NCBI GenBank assembly: GCA_902535975.1 | Contig: CACAVP010000005.1 | Coordinates: 1 to 59,118, forward strand | From: an uncultured Gammaproteobacteria bacterium | GTDB lineage: Bacteria > Pseudomonadota > Gammaproteobacteria > GCA-002705445 > GCA-002716945 | Length of the DNA: 59,118 nucleotides | Reading direction: 5' to 3' | Shown: piece by piece, positions 32,401 through 43,615 of the stretch | How positions within the stretch are numbered: the first letter of the stretch is position 1 | How the letters are laid out: every line of letters begins with the position of its first letter | Position numbers and translations under genes: made by a program | Notes under the pieces: generated by a model | What the model was told of the DNA's origin: nothing | The model's input: only the letters and a program-made list of their open reading frames with translations | The model's database searches: none

Positions 32401-33253
32401 GATCACTGAAACCAAGCATTTCGATAATATTTGCTATTTTTTCTGGCTGATCCTTCCTTTCAACTATCATATCAATAGTGCCATGCTCTTGGAGAAATTC
32501 ACTCCTTTGAAAACCTTCAGGTAGCTTCTCCCTTACTGTTTGTTCAATAACTCTCGGACCTGCGAAACCAATAAGCGCATTAGGTTCAGCAATATTAATA
32601 TCTCCTAAAACGGCTAGACTAGCTGATACTCCTCCCATAGTTGGGTCCGTTAGAACAGATATATATGGAATGGCTTCTTCAGATAATTTTGCAAGCGCAG
32701 CACTAGTTTTAGACATTTGAAATAATGAGAAAAGTGATTCTTGCATGCGAGCCCCACCACTTGCTGAAAAACAAACTAAGGGCCTTCTGAGTTCGATAGC
32801 TAAGTTTACAGCTCTATTAAACTTCTCTCCTACAACCGATCCCATAGATCCACCAAAGAAAGAATATTCAAATGCGCAGACAACAATAGGTATTTTTTTT
32901 AGATTTCCCGTAAAAACTAGAAGTGCATCTTTTTCGCCAGTCTTGTTTTGTGTTTGCTCAAATTTATCCTGATATTTTTGTTTATCTTTAAATTTAAGCA
33001 TATCTTTCGGTGATAGATCATTAAACATCTCTTTGTGTTCACCCTGATCAAGAAAAATGCTTATACGTTTTCTCGCTGATATTCTTTCATGATGATTGCA
33101 TTTCGGACAAACATGTTTATTTTTGTCAAATTCTGCCGTGTATAATACTGCTCCACAGTTGGTACATTTATGCCATAAACCCTCAGGGACAGAGCCCTTC
33201 TCATCCTTGGTTGCTCTGATTCTTGATGGTAAGATTTTATCCAGCCAGCTCAT
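32387..33253 (-). CDS. accD: Acetyl-CoA carboxylase carboxyltransferase subunit beta
   Basis: Makes malonyl-CoA with AccA. 288 residues with the N-terminal four-cysteine zinc finger (CTNCGAVLY...HVCPKC at about 31-53) and the carboxyltransferase core [30 protein letters not shown] and [15 protein letters not shown]. It follows trpA with a one-base overlap, a linkage common in gammaproteobacteria. Confidence 0.97.
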   Translation of the reverse strand: MSWLDKILPSRIRATKDEKGSVPEGLWHKCTNCGAVLYTAEFDKNKHVCPKCNHHERISARKRISIFLDQGEHKEMFNDLSPKDMLKFKDKQKYQDKFEQTQNKTGEKDALLVFTGNLKKIPIVVCAFEYSFFGGSMGSVVGEKFNRAVNLAIELRRPLVCFSASGGARMQESLFSLFQMSKTSAALAKLSEEAIPYISVLTDPTMGGVSASLAVLGDINIAEPNALIGFAGPRVIEQTVREKLPEGFQRSEFLQEHGTIDMIVERKDQPEKIANIIEMLGFSDHAKI

Positions 33254-34059
33254 TAGATTACATTTGAAATTGATGATATATAAGTAGAGAGCTTACTATT
33301 CATTTTTTTTTCATTATTTGAATATTTATGTATCAATTCTACTATAGAACTTCCAATTATTATACCATCTGAAAATGCTGCCATTTTTTGGGCAGAACTA
33401 CTATCTTTAATGCCAAATCCGACAGCGACTGGTAAATTATTATTAGAATATTTCTTAATTTTATTCACATTCTTCCGGATACTGCTTACATTGGACAACT
33501 GCGATCCTGTAATTCCTTTGATTGTTACATAATAGACATAGCCTGATGACATCTTAGAAATATTTTTCATCCTCTGATCTGTAGTTGTTGGCGATGCAAG
33601 ATAGATGTGTGACTTTTTATACTTCGTAAGATATTTATTTAATATTACCGATTCTTCTGGTGGTGAATCAACAATTAAAACTCCGTCAATACCAGTATCA
33701 TTAATTTGTTTTGCAAATTTAGCAACGCCCATTTTGTGCACAGGGTTCATATAACCCATTAGTACAACGGCCGTATCGTTGTTATCTTTTCTGAATTCCT
33801 TAACAACTGAAATTACATCACGTAATGAAGTATTATTTTTTAAAGATCTATCTATACTTTTTTGAATCGTGGGACCGTCTGCTATAGGATCTGTAAAAGG
33901 GATACCTAATTCAATTATATCTACACCGGATTTAGACATTGTATGCATAGCTGACAATGTAATGTCTTTTGACGGATCACCACAAACCAAATAACTAATA
34001 AATGTTTTTTTATTTTTGCTTTTGTTTTTGTTAAAAATATTTGGTATGCGCGAGGTCAT
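33253..34059 (-). CDS. trpA: Tryptophan synthase alpha subunit
   Basis: Cleaves indole-3-glycerol phosphate. 268 residues with the catalytic Glu in [20 protein letters not shown], the catalytic Asp in [15 protein letters not shown], and the phosphate-binding GFGIKDS and [10 protein letters not shown] blocks. It overlaps trpB by four bases. Confidence 0.96.
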   Translation of the reverse strand: MTSRIPNIFNKNKSKNKKTFISYLVCGDPSKDITLSAMHTMSKSGVDIIELGIPFTDPIADGPTIQKSIDRSLKNNTSLRDVISVVKEFRKDNNDTAVVLMGYMNPVHKMGVAKFAKQINDTGIDGVLIVDSPPEESVILNKYLTKYKKSHIYLASPTTTDQRMKNISKMSSGYVYYVTIKGITGSQLSNVSSIRKNVNKIKKYSNNNLPVAVGFGIKDSSSAQKMAAFSDGIIIGSSIVELIHKYSNNEKKMNSKLSTYISSISNVI

Positions 34060-35261
34060 AGCTTAATGTTTTTCAGTTTTGCAATTGTATCAATATCCTT
34101 ATCCCCACGGCCAGATAAATTGAGGAGTATTTTTTTATTTTTAAGTTTTTTTGCAAGTTGAAATGCATATGCCAAAGCATGTGCTGTCTCAAGTGCCGGT
34201 ATAATACCTTCTTTCTGTGTGAGTGTGAAAAAAGCATCTAATGCTTCATCGTCCGTAACCGCAGTGTACTCAACTCGTTTTAAATCTTTGAGCCAAGAAT
34301 GCTCAGGACCAACTCCTGGATAATCTAGTCCAGCTGATATCGAATGAGTATTCTTGATTTGACCATTTTCATCTTCCATGATGTATGTTCTATTGCCATG
34401 TAGAACTCCTGGTGAACCTGCGCTCAACGGCGCAGCATGTTTTCCGGATTTAATTCCAGAACCACCTGCCTCTACTCCTACGATTTTGACTTTGTCATTT
34501 AAAAAAGGATGAAAAAGGCCTATTGCATTGGATCCACCTCCAACACAAGCAACAAGATAGTCAGGAAGACATTTATATTCTTTTTTAAATTGATTTCTAG
34601 CTTCATAGCCTATTACAGATTGAAAATCTCTTACAATCATAGGATATGGATGAGGTCCAGCAACAGATCCTATAATGTAGTGTGTATCGTCTACATTCGT
34701 TACCCAATCTCTAAGCGCTTCATTGAGAGCATCTTTTAAAGTTTTTGTCCCCGAGTTAACAGAGACTACTTCAGCACCAAGAAGTTTCATTCTGTATACG
34801 TTAACAGACTGTCTGTTGATATCCTCTTCCCCCATATACACCACGCACTTCAAATTTAATCGAGCGCATGCAGTCGCAGTCGCAACACCATGCTGCCCAG
34901 CACCAGTTTCAGCAATAATTCTTGTCTTACCCATTTTTTTTGCAAGTAAAGCTTGTCCAAGAGCATTATTTATCTTGTGAGCCCCGGTGTGATTGAGATC
35001 CTCTCTTTTGAGATAAATGTGAGAACTCCCTAGTTGTTTACTGAGTGATTCAGCATAATAGATCGGTGTAGGTCTTCCAACGTAGTCTTTTAGTTGACTA
35101 TCTAAGGTTTTTTTAAACGATGCTGATGTTGCATATTTTTTATAAGCACTGAACAACTCCCTAAGTGGGTGTATTAGGGTTTCTGAGACATAAACGCCAC
35201 CAAATGCTTCAAAATGACCAGACTTGCTGGGATAGTTTTTTAGGTTAATTTTTCTCTTCAT
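34056..35261 (-). CDS. trpB: Tryptophan synthase beta subunit
   Basis: PLP enzyme condensing indole and serine. 401 residues; PLP lysine in [16 protein letters not shown], catalytic Glu region [13 protein letters not shown], phosphate loop [15 protein letters not shown] and C-terminal NLSGRGDKD. It overlaps both trpF (one base) and trpA (four bases), so the trpFBA products are coupled. The other trp genes are not in the window. Confidence 0.97.
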   Translation of the reverse strand: MKRKINLKNYPSKSGHFEAFGGVYVSETLIHPLRELFSAYKKYATSASFKKTLDSQLKDYVGRPTPIYYAESLSKQLGSSHIYLKREDLNHTGAHKINNALGQALLAKKMGKTRIIAETGAGQHGVATATACARLNLKCVVYMGEEDINRQSVNVYRMKLLGAEVVSVNSGTKTLKDALNEALRDWVTNVDDTHYIIGSVAGPHPYPMIVRDFQSVIGYEARNQFKKEYKCLPDYLVACVGGGSNAIGLFHPFLNDKVKIVGVEAGGSGIKSGKHAAPLSAGSPGVLHGNRTYIMEDENGQIKNTHSISAGLDYPGVGPEHSWLKDLKRVEYTAVTDDEALDAFFTLTQKEGIIPALETAHALAYAFQLAKKLKNKKILLNLSGRGDKDIDTIAKLKNIKL

Positions 35262-35878
35262 TAATATGCTCTAATTTTATCCACAAAATCACTCATTAGA
35301 TTATGGTCTTTATGGCCTACTTTATTTTCGATACCACTACTCACGTCAACACACTTAGGTGTATATTTACTCAGTAAATCTAATATATTATCAGGTTTCA
35401 GTCCTCCGGCAATGAATAACTTTTCTACAGGGACATCATTCAAAATATTCCAATCAAAACACTTCCCAGAACCTCCCTGTAAATTTTCACTCGAGGCATC
35501 AAGCAAGAAATCTGTATTTTCAAAATCCAGATTTTTACTCGTAAATACTGAATCTTTTGAGACATGTAAGGTTTTGATAATATCTTTTTTAAATATTCTA
35601 TAATCAGTAATGTCCTCTGTCCCATGAAGCTGAAGTACGTCAAGATCAACTTTACTGAGAATTTTATCTACTGTATCAGTATTTTGATTCAAGAAAACTC
35701 CAACAGATTTTATGTTCTTCTCTTTACAAATTGTTGTGGCTTGAATAGCAGTACTGATATCGATGGATCTGGGAAGATTTTCTACAAAAATCATACCAAG
35801 ATAATTAATATCTAGAGACGTTGCAAAAATAATATCATCAATATTTTTAAAGCCACAGAGTTTAATAGAGGTTTTCAT
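35261..35878 (-). CDS. trpF: Phosphoribosylanthranilate isomerase
   Basis: Third step of tryptophan synthesis, 205 residues. The (beta/alpha)8 motifs are [12 protein letters not shown] (catalytic Cys), the catalytic Asp in [26 protein letters not shown] and VDVSSGIE. It starts nine bases after truA ends, in the conserved truA-trpF arrangement. Confidence 0.95.
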   Translation of the reverse strand: MKTSIKLCGFKNIDDIIFATSLDINYLGMIFVENLPRSIDISTAIQATTICKEKNIKSVGVFLNQNTDTVDKILSKVDLDVLQLHGTEDITDYRIFKKDIIKTLHVSKDSVFTSKNLDFENTDFLLDASSENLQGGSGKCFDWNILNDVPVEKLFIAGGLKPDNILDLLSKYTPKCVDVSSGIENKVGHKDHNLMSDFVDKIRAY

Positions 35879-35887
35879 AGTTGTATC

Positions 35888-36670
35888 TTACAACAAGATA
35901 GTTTCGGTATTATAACTAATTTTATATTTCTGTGGATATGATACACGCCATAAAAACAAGGCATGAGGTGGAGCCATCTTGCTACAGTATTTTCTATTTT
36001 TTTTACTCATGATTATCTGTAAATCTTTGGGTCTGATTTTTTTTAAACCAATATCTACCAATGTACCAGCAATATTTCTTACCATGTGATACAAGAAAGC
36101 GTTTGCGGTGATTGAAAAAACTATTACACCCTTATTTTTTACTAAGGAGACATCACTAACATTTCTTATAGGATTACTTGCCTGACAACCAGAGGATCTA
36201 AAACTTGAAAAATCATGTACGCCCTTTAAGTATTTCATCGAAAGTTGCATAGATGAAAATGATAGCTTATCACCAACAACCCAAGTATAGGCATTATTGA
36301 ATATCGTGCTCTTGATATTCGTATTTATAAAATATTTGTAAGTTCTTTTAGTAGCAAGAAATCTTGCATGGAAATCGTTATCAACTCTATATATCGTCTT
36401 GACTCTAATATCATCGGGTAAATTAGAATTAGCACCATCTATCCAGTTTTTATCTGATCGTTTGGAAGTAGTATCGAAGTGAACTATTTGATTCAAAGCA
36501 TTCACACCTGTATCTGTTCTCCCCGAGCAAATAGTCTTTATTTTATGATCAGCAATTTTAGATAGTGACTTATCAACAAAGTATTGAACGGTATTGGTTG
36601 ATGAATGGTTTTGTTGTTGCCATCCAAAATATTTTTTTCCAATATACTCAACAGATAGAGCTATTCTCAT
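35888..36670 (-). CDS. truA: tRNA pseudouridine(38-40) synthase
   Basis: Isomerises uridines 38-40 in tRNA anticodon arms. 260 residues with the catalytic Asp in CSGRTDTGVNALNQIVHFDT, the ARFLATKRTYKYFI strand and the conserved FLYHMVRNIAGTLVDIG. The ATG at 36670 overlaps the fimV-like stop (TGATG); a TTG one codon earlier is possible. Confidence 0.96.
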   Translation of the reverse strand: MRIALSVEYIGKKYFGWQQQNHSSTNTVQYFVDKSLSKIADHKIKTICSGRTDTGVNALNQIVHFDTTSKRSDKNWIDGANSNLPDDIRVKTIYRVDNDFHARFLATKRTYKYFINTNIKSTIFNNAYTWVVGDKLSFSSMQLSMKYLKGVHDFSSFRSSGCQASNPIRNVSDVSLVKNKGVIVFSITANAFLYHMVRNIAGTLVDIGLKKIRPKDLQIIMSKKNRKYCSKMAPPHALFLWRVSYPQKYKISYNTETILL

Positions 36671-37452
36671 CAACTTATTTGTAAATTAAGAATTCTTGCC
36701 TCGTGAGCTTGATCAGCTGATCCAGTTTTGATTATATTTAGAATAATTTCTTTTGCTTTTTCTCTTTCTCCACTTTCTATAAGCGCTCTAGCTAGATCAA
36801 TATTAGATAGGTTGTCATCATCATTATTGATTTGTTCATCTGTTTTATGTGACTCTTGAATTTCACTTGGTTCAGAATCTAAAACAGCAGGAGACTCTAC
36901 TTGAGAATTAGTCTGTTCACTGATTGTTTCTGGTGCATTAGCAACCTCTTCTGATTCATCTTCGCCGATTGAACTTTCAGCTGAAACTCTTCTTATTTTT
37001 TTTGAGCGTACAGGAGTTGCATGATTATTTGTTACAGATTGGGCTAATGTAGATAGAAAGTCTCTAATTTCCTTTGCAATGCGTTGCATTTCATCTTCTT
37101 TGGAATCTGTTTTTTCGTTATTGCTATTTAAATCTTTATTCATATCGGATATCTTTTGACTTAATCTTTGAACTTTTTTTGTTAAAACATAATTATTCTG
37201 TTCTAGTGTTTTAAATCGCTCTAGAATAAATCCGATCACAAAAAGAGTAAACAATGTAGTGAGTATTCCTTCTAGAGTTATTGTAAAGTCAGGGATGATA
37301 AGATAGTAACTATGAATATTTAATGATTTTATAAACTCTCCAGTCGTACTTAGAGCGCCAAGAAGACTATAGGGTGACTCTGGTATCACCGCTTGAGATT
37401 CCAATACTACTACGATTGATAATAGAATTATTATAAATATAAATAATCTCAC
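36670..37452 (-). CDS. FimV-like C-terminal domain membrane protein
   Basis: 260 residues with an N-terminal hydrophobic segment (about 2-20), a second membrane helix (about 59-77), a coiled-coil (about 80-120), an acidic Ser/Glu-rich linker, and a C-terminal helical domain NIDLARALIESGEREKAKEIILNII that matches the FimV C-terminal repeat. It occupies the fimV slot between asd and truA, but lacks the large periplasmic region and LysM domain of FimV from piliated species. It is a reduced FimV; any role in polar organisation is inferred. Confidence 0.7.
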   Translation of the reverse strand: MRLFIFIIILLSIVVVLESQAVIPESPYSLLGALSTTGEFIKSLNIHSYYLIIPDFTITLEGILTTLFTLFVIGFILERFKTLEQNNYVLTKKVQRLSQKISDMNKDLNSNNEKTDSKEDEMQRIAKEIRDFLSTLAQSVTNNHATPVRSKKIRRVSAESSIGEDESEEVANAPETISEQTNSQVESPAVLDSEPSEIQESHKTDEQINNDDDNLSNIDLARALIESGEREKAKEIILNIIKTGSADQAHEARILNLQIS

Positions 37453-38477
37453 GTTTCACTCCCGACCAAATTTTCAGCAATTTGAATGCTGTTTAACGCA
37501 GCACCTTTTCTTACATTATCAGCAACTACCCATAAATTTAAAGAGTTATTTTTACTAAGTCCCCTTCTAATCCTGCCAACATAGACATCATCAGTTCCAT
37601 GACCATGCTCAAAAGAAGTTGGAAAATCTACTTCTTGAACATCATCTATGACTGATATTCCTGCAAACTCATTTAAGCAGTTTTTTGCTAATTCAATATC
37701 TATCTCCCTCTCAGTTTCAATATATATGCTCTCTGCATGTCCAACCAACACAGGCACTCTTACTGCGGTAGGATTAACACTTATATTCTCATCAAGAATT
37801 TTATGTGTCTCCCATACCATCTTCATTTCTTCTCTTGTATAGTTATTCTCTAGAAAACAATCTACAAATGGGATCGAGTTAAAGGCGATTTGTTTAGGGT
37901 AAACTTTTTTATCAATCGATCTTTGATCAATATATGCAGATGATTGTTGTAAAAGTTCTTCAACTCCATCTTTACCAGATCCAGAAACTGCTTGATAAGT
38001 GCAAACATTAATGTGTTTTACACAAAAAGTATCATGCAGTGGTTTAAGTGCAACAAGCATCTGTATCGTGGAGCAATTCGGGTTTGCAATAATATTTTTA
38101 TGCTTATACAAATTGATGTCTTGTGGATTAACCTCTGGTACTACAAGAGGTATGTCTTGCTCATATCTAAATTCTGAAGTGTTGTCAATTACAATACAAC
38201 CCTGTGTAGTAGCTTTAGTTGCATATTCCTTTGATACAGAACTTCCTGCACTAAAAAAAGCTATATCAATGTCAGTGAAGTTAAATTCATCCAGAGACTC
38301 TACGGTGAGTAATTGATCTCCAAATTTAGCTTTTGAACCCTTTGATTTTTTACTAGCTACAGCATGAATACTGCTTATGGGAAATCTCCTAGAGTAAAGT
38401 ATTTCAAGGAGTGATTCTCCTACAATCCCTGTTGCGCCTACTACAGCTACATTATATGACTCTTTTTTGGTTAACAT
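37449..38477 (-). CDS. asd: Aspartate-semialdehyde dehydrogenase
   Basis: Reduces aspartyl phosphate toward Lys, Thr, Met and diaminopimelate. 342 residues with the NADP loop VAVVGATGIVGESLLEIL, the catalytic Cys in IIANPNCSTIQML, and YQAVSGSGKDGVEEL. Catalytic His is in SFEHGHGTD or nearby VRVPVLVGHAE. It overlaps leuB by seven bases and the fimV-like gene by four. Confidence 0.95.
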   Translation of the reverse strand: MLTKKESYNVAVVGATGIVGESLLEILYSRRFPISSIHAVASKKSKGSKAKFGDQLLTVESLDEFNFTDIDIAFFSAGSSVSKEYATKATTQGCIVIDNTSEFRYEQDIPLVVPEVNPQDINLYKHKNIIANPNCSTIQMLVALKPLHDTFCVKHINVCTYQAVSGSGKDGVEELLQQSSAYIDQRSIDKKVYPKQIAFNSIPFVDCFLENNYTREEMKMVWETHKILDENISVNPTAVRVPVLVGHAESIYIETEREIDIELAKNCLNEFAGISVIDDVQEVDFPTSFEHGHGTDDVYVGRIRRGLSKNNSLNLWVVADNVRKGAALNSIQIAENLVGSET

Positions 38478-39547
38478 AATTTTTTAATACTCTCTAGAAT
38501 CTTATCACCCATCTCGTTTGTTGTAATATAATCATTTTGAGATAAGTCTTTTGTAAAGTATCCAGACTCTAATACATCGTCTACAGATTTTTTTATTATC
38601 CTTGCCAAATCTTGTCTATCAAAAGTATATTCGAACATCATCGCAAGGGATAAAATCATAGCAATTGGATTTACTACACCCTTCCCAGCAATATCAGGAG
38701 CAGAGCCGTGAATCGGCTCAAACATTCCTATAGTTTCAGAAAGTGATGCAGATGGCAGTAACCCTATTGACCCAGTAAGCATTGACGCAGCATCGGATAA
38801 AATATCTCCGAATAGATTGGGCGTTAATATCACATCAAATTGCTTTGGATTTTTTATGATCTGCATCGCTGCATTGTCAACATACATATGTTGTAGATCA
38901 ATATTACTGTGACCTTCCATTATTCTATCAACAGTCTGTCGCCATAATTGAGAACATTCAAGGACGTTAGCTTTATCAACAGAAGTAATATGTTTGTTTC
39001 TTTTAAGTGCGATATCAATTGCAAATTTTGTAATCCTTTGAACTTCAGATTCTGAATATTGCATAGTATTGTATCCAACTTTATCTCCATTTACATCTTT
39101 AAAACCTCTGGGCTCTCCAAAATAAACGTCGCCAATAAGCTCTCTAATTATTACTAAATCTAAATCATTTATTAGCTCAGATTTAAGAGATGAGAACTCT
39201 GACAATGTGTTGAACACAAATATCGGCCTAATATTAATGTATAGGTTTAGATGTTTTCTTAATACAAGTAATCCATGCTCAGGTTTAAGCTCGCGAGTAT
39301 TATTGTCATACTTGGGTGTACCAACTGAGGCTAGTAAAACTGCATCCGATTTACGAGCTTTTTCTAAAGTTTCATCCGTTATCGGTTTGTTGTACTTATC
39401 TAGAGAAGCACCTCCTACATCACCGAACTCATAATGAATATCCGTCATTTTAGATTCATTAAGGAAATCGATAATTTTTATAGCCTCAGTTGTAATCTCA
39501 GGACCTATTTCATCCCCAGGAAAAATAAATATATTTTTTTTACTCAT
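38471..39547 (-). CDS. leuB: 3-isopropylmalate dehydrogenase
   Basis: Third step of leucine synthesis. 358 residues with the start IFIFPGDEIGPEI, the substrate motif PEHGLLVLRKHLNLYINIRP, catalytic Tyr region and Lys in TSVDKANVLECSQLWR, and the NAD motif EPIHGSAPDIAGKGVVNPIAMILS. It overlaps leuD by eight bases. Confidence 0.96.
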   Translation of the reverse strand: MSKKNIFIFPGDEIGPEITTEAIKIIDFLNESKMTDIHYEFGDVGGASLDKYNKPITDETLEKARKSDAVLLASVGTPKYDNNTRELKPEHGLLVLRKHLNLYINIRPIFVFNTLSEFSSLKSELINDLDLVIIRELIGDVYFGEPRGFKDVNGDKVGYNTMQYSESEVQRITKFAIDIALKRNKHITSVDKANVLECSQLWRQTVDRIMEGHSNIDLQHMYVDNAAMQIIKNPKQFDVILTPNLFGDILSDAASMLTGSIGLLPSASLSETIGMFEPIHGSAPDIAGKGVVNPIAMILSLAMMFEYTFDRQDLARIIKKSVDDVLESGYFTKDLSQNDYITTNEMGDKILESIKKLC

Positions 39548-40178
39548 TATTAAATAACCATGGCTTGGAAAGCTTCATTTGATTCTCATAATTTTTTATT
39601 TGATCTTTATTTCTTAGTGTAAGCTCAATATCATCGAGTTCATTAATAATTCTATCTTTATAAGATCTCGATATAGAAAATGTTATCGTTTTATCATTTG
39701 GTAGTAAAATTTTATCCTCTGTAAGATTAACATCCAATATATACGAATTTGAAGATAATGATGAATCTATAATTTCATTAATGGTTTCTGATTCTAAAGT
39801 AATGAGTAATAATCCGTTTTTAAAGCTATTCCTCGAGAATATATCTGCAAAACTCTCTGCAATTACAACATTAATACCATAATTTTGTATGGCCCAGACA
39901 GCATGTTCTCTAGATGAGCCGCAGCCGAAATTACTTTTTGAAACAAGAATATTGCCTTTTCTAAATGGTTCTCTATTGAGTATAAATTCAGAGTTTTCCT
40001 CTCTCTCATCATTGCTATCTAAGGTTGCAGTATCGTTATACCTTAGGGAGTCAAATAAAAATGGGCCAAATCCAGATTTTTTTATTGATTTCAAATATTG
40101 TTTTGGAATTATTAAATCCGTGTCAACATTATCTCTATTAATTGGAATGACTTGTCCGTTATAGGATTTACTTTTCAT
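39540..40178 (-). CDS. leuD: 3-isopropylmalate dehydratase small subunit
   Basis: Swivelling domain partner of LeuC, 212 residues. The family motifs are [35 protein letters not shown] and [16 protein letters not shown]. It overlaps leuC by 11 bases and leuB by eight, so the leuCDB block is translated as a unit. Confidence 0.96.
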   Translation of the reverse strand: MKSKSYNGQVIPINRDNVDTDLIIPKQYLKSIKKSGFGPFLFDSLRYNDTATLDSNDEREENSEFILNREPFRKGNILVSKSNFGCGSSREHAVWAIQNYGINVVIAESFADIFSRNSFKNGLLLITLESETINEIIDSSLSSNSYILDVNLTEDKILLPNDKTITFSISRSYKDRIINELDDIELTLRNKDQIKNYENQMKLSKPWLFNNE

Positions 40179-41571
40179 TCATAAAATCCTTAACATTGTA
40201 GAAGTGACCTTTTATAGCAGCAACTGCAGCCATCCCTGGGCTTACAAGGTGTGTTCTACCTTTATCGCCTTGTCGACCTTGAAAGTTTCTATTAGATGTA
40301 GATGCGCATCTCTCATATGGTTGTAAAAAGTCATCATTCATTCCCAAACACATTGAACATCCAGGGTCTCTCCACTCAAAACCAGCTTTCGTGAATATTT
40401 TATCTAATCCCTCTCTTTCTGCTTGTGCTTTTACAAGCCCCGAACCTGGAACAATGATTGCTTGCTTAATTTTGCTAGAGACTTTTTCTCCTTCAACAAC
40501 TTCAGCTGCCTGGCGTAAATCCTCTATACGAGAGTTAGTGCATGATCCAATGAATATTTTGTCAAGATCAATCGATTTTATTTCAGTTTTAGGTTCTAGG
40601 CCCATATACGCAAGTGTATCGACGTATTCTTCCTCATTATCAATTGAATCTGAACTAGGTATACATTCATCGACAGATGTGACCATTTCTGGAGAAGTGC
40701 CCCATGTTACTTGGGGTTGAATGTCATTCGCATTGAATTGCTCTTTTCTATCAAATGTTACACCACTGTCACTTATTAATGTTTCCCAATACTTAAGTGC
40801 ATCGTCATAATATTTTGATGAAGGTAGAAATTCTCTATCTTTTAAATAATCATGAGTTTTCTCATCAAAAGCCATCAAGCCTGATTTAGCACCAGCCTCT
40901 ATTGTCATATTACATATGGTCATCCGTGATTCTATACTTAAGTTTGATATAGTTTCGCCCGTGTACTCGATTGTATATCCTGTTCCACCTGAAGTACCTA
41001 TACTTCCGATTATATACAAAATTAAATCCTTTGATGTAATGTAAGGATGGAGCATGCCATTCACTTCTATATTAAAGTTTTTCTCTTTTGTAAGATTAAG
41101 GCATTGTGTAGCAAGTACATGCTCGACATCACTTGTACCTATTCCAAATGAGAGTGATGCAAGAGCACCATGTGTTGATGTATGTGAATCACCACACACT
41201 ATAGTCATGCCTGGCTGAGTCATTCCAAGTTCTGGCCCTATTACATGAACAATACCTTGCTTAAGATTATCTAAATCATAAAGCTCTATGTTATGTTTTT
41301 TGCAATTTTCTCGAAGAGCCTCTATCTGGATTTTTGAAACTGGGTCGGTGATTCCTTGATCTCTATTAATAGTTGGAACATTATGGTCTGTTGTTGCCAT
41401 AATTGATTTTTTATTCCATATATCTCTATTTTTGATTTCTAATCCATCAAATGCCTGCGGAGAGGTGACCTCATGAATTAAGTGGCGATCAACATATATA
41501 AGCGATGAGTGATCATCATTATCTAAAATGCAGTGATCATTCCAAATTTTATCGTACAGGGTTTGTTTCAT
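40168..41571 (-). CDS. leuC: 3-isopropylmalate dehydratase large subunit
   Basis: [4Fe-4S] isomerase of leucine synthesis, 467 residues. Cluster cysteines are in [13 protein letters not shown] and in [32 protein letters not shown] and [10 protein letters not shown] are the other hallmarks. It is an Fe-S enzyme and so depends on the Isc system at the other end of the window. It begins the leu block 11 bases after aroC. Confidence 0.97.
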   Translation of the reverse strand: MKQTLYDKIWNDHCILDNDDHSSLIYVDRHLIHEVTSPQAFDGLEIKNRDIWNKKSIMATTDHNVPTINRDQGITDPVSKIQIEALRENCKKHNIELYDLDNLKQGIVHVIGPELGMTQPGMTIVCGDSHTSTHGALASLSFGIGTSDVEHVLATQCLNLTKEKNFNIEVNGMLHPYITSKDLILYIIGSIGTSGGTGYTIEYTGETISNLSIESRMTICNMTIEAGAKSGLMAFDEKTHDYLKDREFLPSSKYYDDALKYWETLISDSGVTFDRKEQFNANDIQPQVTWGTSPEMVTSVDECIPSSDSIDNEEEYVDTLAYMGLEPKTEIKSIDLDKIFIGSCTNSRIEDLRQAAEVVEGEKVSSKIKQAIIVPGSGLVKAQAEREGLDKIFTKAGFEWRDPGCSMCLGMNDDFLQPYERCASTSNRNFQGRQGDKGRTHLVSPGMAAVAAIKGHFYNVKDFMNEK

Positions 41572-41582
41572 ATCTAAAAAAA

Positions 41583-42641
41583 TTATTTGTTTTGTGCTTT
41601 ATGTCTCAAATATAAGTCACATAGAGTTAGTGCCATCATAGCTTCAGCTATCGGGACGGCTCTTATTCCCACACAAGGATCATGTCTTCCTTTAGTACGT
41701 ATAGTAGTTGGTTTGTTTTTCTGATCGATGGTTTTACCAGGTATTAGGATACTCGATGTTGGCTTAAGAGCAATGTTTACTTGTAAATCTTGACCTGTAG
41801 AGATGCCTCCTAGCGTACCGCCTGAAAAGTTACTCGAAAAACCGTTTGGGGTGATTTCGTCTCTTGCTTCAGAACCTTTTTGACTAACAACATCGAAGCC
41901 TGCTCCAATCTCAACACCTTTTACTGCATTTATAGACATCATACCTTGTGCTAACAATGCATCTAATTTATCAAACACTGGCTCACCTAATCCAATTGGA
42001 ATATTTTTACCAATAATCGTTACTTTAGCACCAATAGAGTCACCAGCTTTCCTTATACCCGTTAAATATTCCTCAAGCTCAAGGATTTTTTTCTTATCAG
42101 GAAAGAAGAAAGGGTTTTTTTCAATATCAGATATCTTTATGCTTTCAGCTTTGATTTCGCCAAGCTGTGATACATAACCAAATATTTTAGTTTTATTAAT
42201 TTTCGATAAGTATTTTTTTGCAATTGCCCCAGCTGCTACACGAGCAACAGTTTCTCGAGCAGATGATCGCCCAGCTCCTCTATAGTCTCTTATTCCATAC
42301 TTCTTCTGATAAGTAAAATCTGCATGACCTGGTCTAAACTTATTTTTAATCTCAGAGTAATCTTTTGACTTATGATCTTTATTGTATATCAATAGAGCAA
42401 TAGGAGTTCCTGTTGTTAAACCATTAAAAACTCCTGATAAGATCTCAATCTTATCGTCCTCTTTTCGTTGAGTAGTATATTTTGATTGCCCAGGCTTTCT
42501 TCGATCAAGATCTCTTTGAATATCGCTCTCATCAATTTTAAGATTTGGAGGACAGCCATCTATAATGCAGCCGAGTGCCTTCCCATGGCTCTCACCAAAA
42601 GTAGTAACTTTAAAAATTTTACCGAATGTGTTTCCTGACAT
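41583..42641 (-). CDS. aroC: Chorismate synthase
   Basis: FMN-dependent last step of the shikimate pathway. 352 residues with signature 1 [17 protein letters not shown], signature 2 [21 protein letters not shown], and signature 3 RGRHDPC-type block [20 protein letters not shown]. It is the first gene of the leftward run down to purF; a 107-base gap separates it from divergent psd and must contain its promoter. Confidence 0.97.
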   Translation of the reverse strand: MSGNTFGKIFKVTTFGESHGKALGCIIDGCPPNLKIDESDIQRDLDRRKPGQSKYTTQRKEDDKIEILSGVFNGLTTGTPIALLIYNKDHKSKDYSEIKNKFRPGHADFTYQKKYGIRDYRGAGRSSARETVARVAAGAIAKKYLSKINKTKIFGYVSQLGEIKAESIKISDIEKNPFFFPDKKKILELEEYLTGIRKAGDSIGAKVTIIGKNIPIGLGEPVFDKLDALLAQGMMSINAVKGVEIGAGFDVVSQKGSEARDEITPNGFSSNFSGGTLGGISTGQDLQVNIALKPTSSILIPGKTIDQKNKPTTIRTKGRHDPCVGIRAVPIAEAMMALTLCDLYLRHKAQNK

Positions 42642-42748
42642 AATAAATATATTTTTATTGCATTATAGACAAAATATCATATATTTGCTGATAAATTTCA
42701 AAACGATAGCTATAAATATATAGCACATAAAGATAAGATATTAATCGA

Positions 42749-43615
42749 ATGAATAACTATCTCATAAAAGTAAAAAACATGATCCTTTCTTACTGGCTAT
42801 ATATTATGCCTCATCATTTGATATCGCGTTTTACCTACATCATCACAAGGACACATCATCCTCTAACCAGCTTCTTAATTAGTCTCTATGTCAAACTTTT
42901 TAAGATAAATCTAGATGAGTGTATTGAGAAAAATACTGATAACTACAATACTTTTTGTGATTTCTTCACAAGAAAACTTAAAAAGGGCGTTCATGTGGTC
43001 AATAAAGATAAGGACTCAATAGTGTCTTCATGTGACGGTAGAATTCTTCAGTTTGGAAAAATACAAGACAATTCTATACTTCAAGTTAAAGGCAAAAGTA
43101 CGCCAATACGAACACTTCTGTGCAATGATAAAGAATTAGCATCCATCTACAAAGATGGCTCATTTTTGACAATATATCTATCACCAAAGGATTATCATCG
43201 AGTTCACATACCAGCTAATGGCAAACTAATGAAAACATTACATGTTCCCGGGAGGCTTTTTAGTGTGGCTGATCATGCGGTAGAGTGTATAGATAACTTA
43301 TATTCAAAAAATGAAAGATTAGTCTGTCATTTCAAAGAGGATGACGATTATTTTTCTGTAATTTTCGTTGGTGCGATAAATGTTTCATCTATTGAGACGC
43401 AGTGGAAAGGCGAGGTTTCTCCTCCTATGCCCAAAAAATTAATCTCTACTAAATATGGTAATAAGAATATTAAGTTCAACAAAGGAGATGAGATCGGAAT
43501 GTTTAAATCAGGGTCGACGGTCATATTACTTTTTACAGAAAATATAGAGCTATCAAACAGTCTAAAAATGAATCAATCTATTAGAGTAGGAAAGAAGATA
43601 GGTAAGATTAACTAG
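42749..43615 (+). CDS. psd: Phosphatidylserine decarboxylase proenzyme
   Basis: Makes phosphatidylethanolamine at the inner membrane. 288 residues. Conserved segments are CDGRILQFG, the His-containing SPKDYHRVHIPANG, and the self-cleavage site in MFKSGSTVILLF, where Gly-Ser splits into beta and pyruvoyl alpha chains (E. coli has LGST). The gap before it contains an inverted repeat GCTATA-AATA-TATAGC (42709-42724) of unknown meaning. Its last bases overlap convergent tsaB. Confidence 0.94.
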   Translation: MNNYLIKVKNMILSYWLYIMPHHLISRFTYIITRTHHPLTSFLISLYVKLFKINLDECIEKNTDNYNTFCDFFTRKLKKGVHVVNKDKDSIVSSCDGRILQFGKIQDNSILQVKGKSTPIRTLLCNDKELASIYKDGSFLTIYLSPKDYHRVHIPANGKLMKTLHVPGRLFSVADHAVECIDNLYSKNERLVCHFKEDDDYFSVIFVGAINVSSIETQWKGEVSPPMPKKLISTKYGNKNIKFNKGDEIGMFKSGSTVILLFTENIELSNSLKMNQSIRVGKKIGKIN

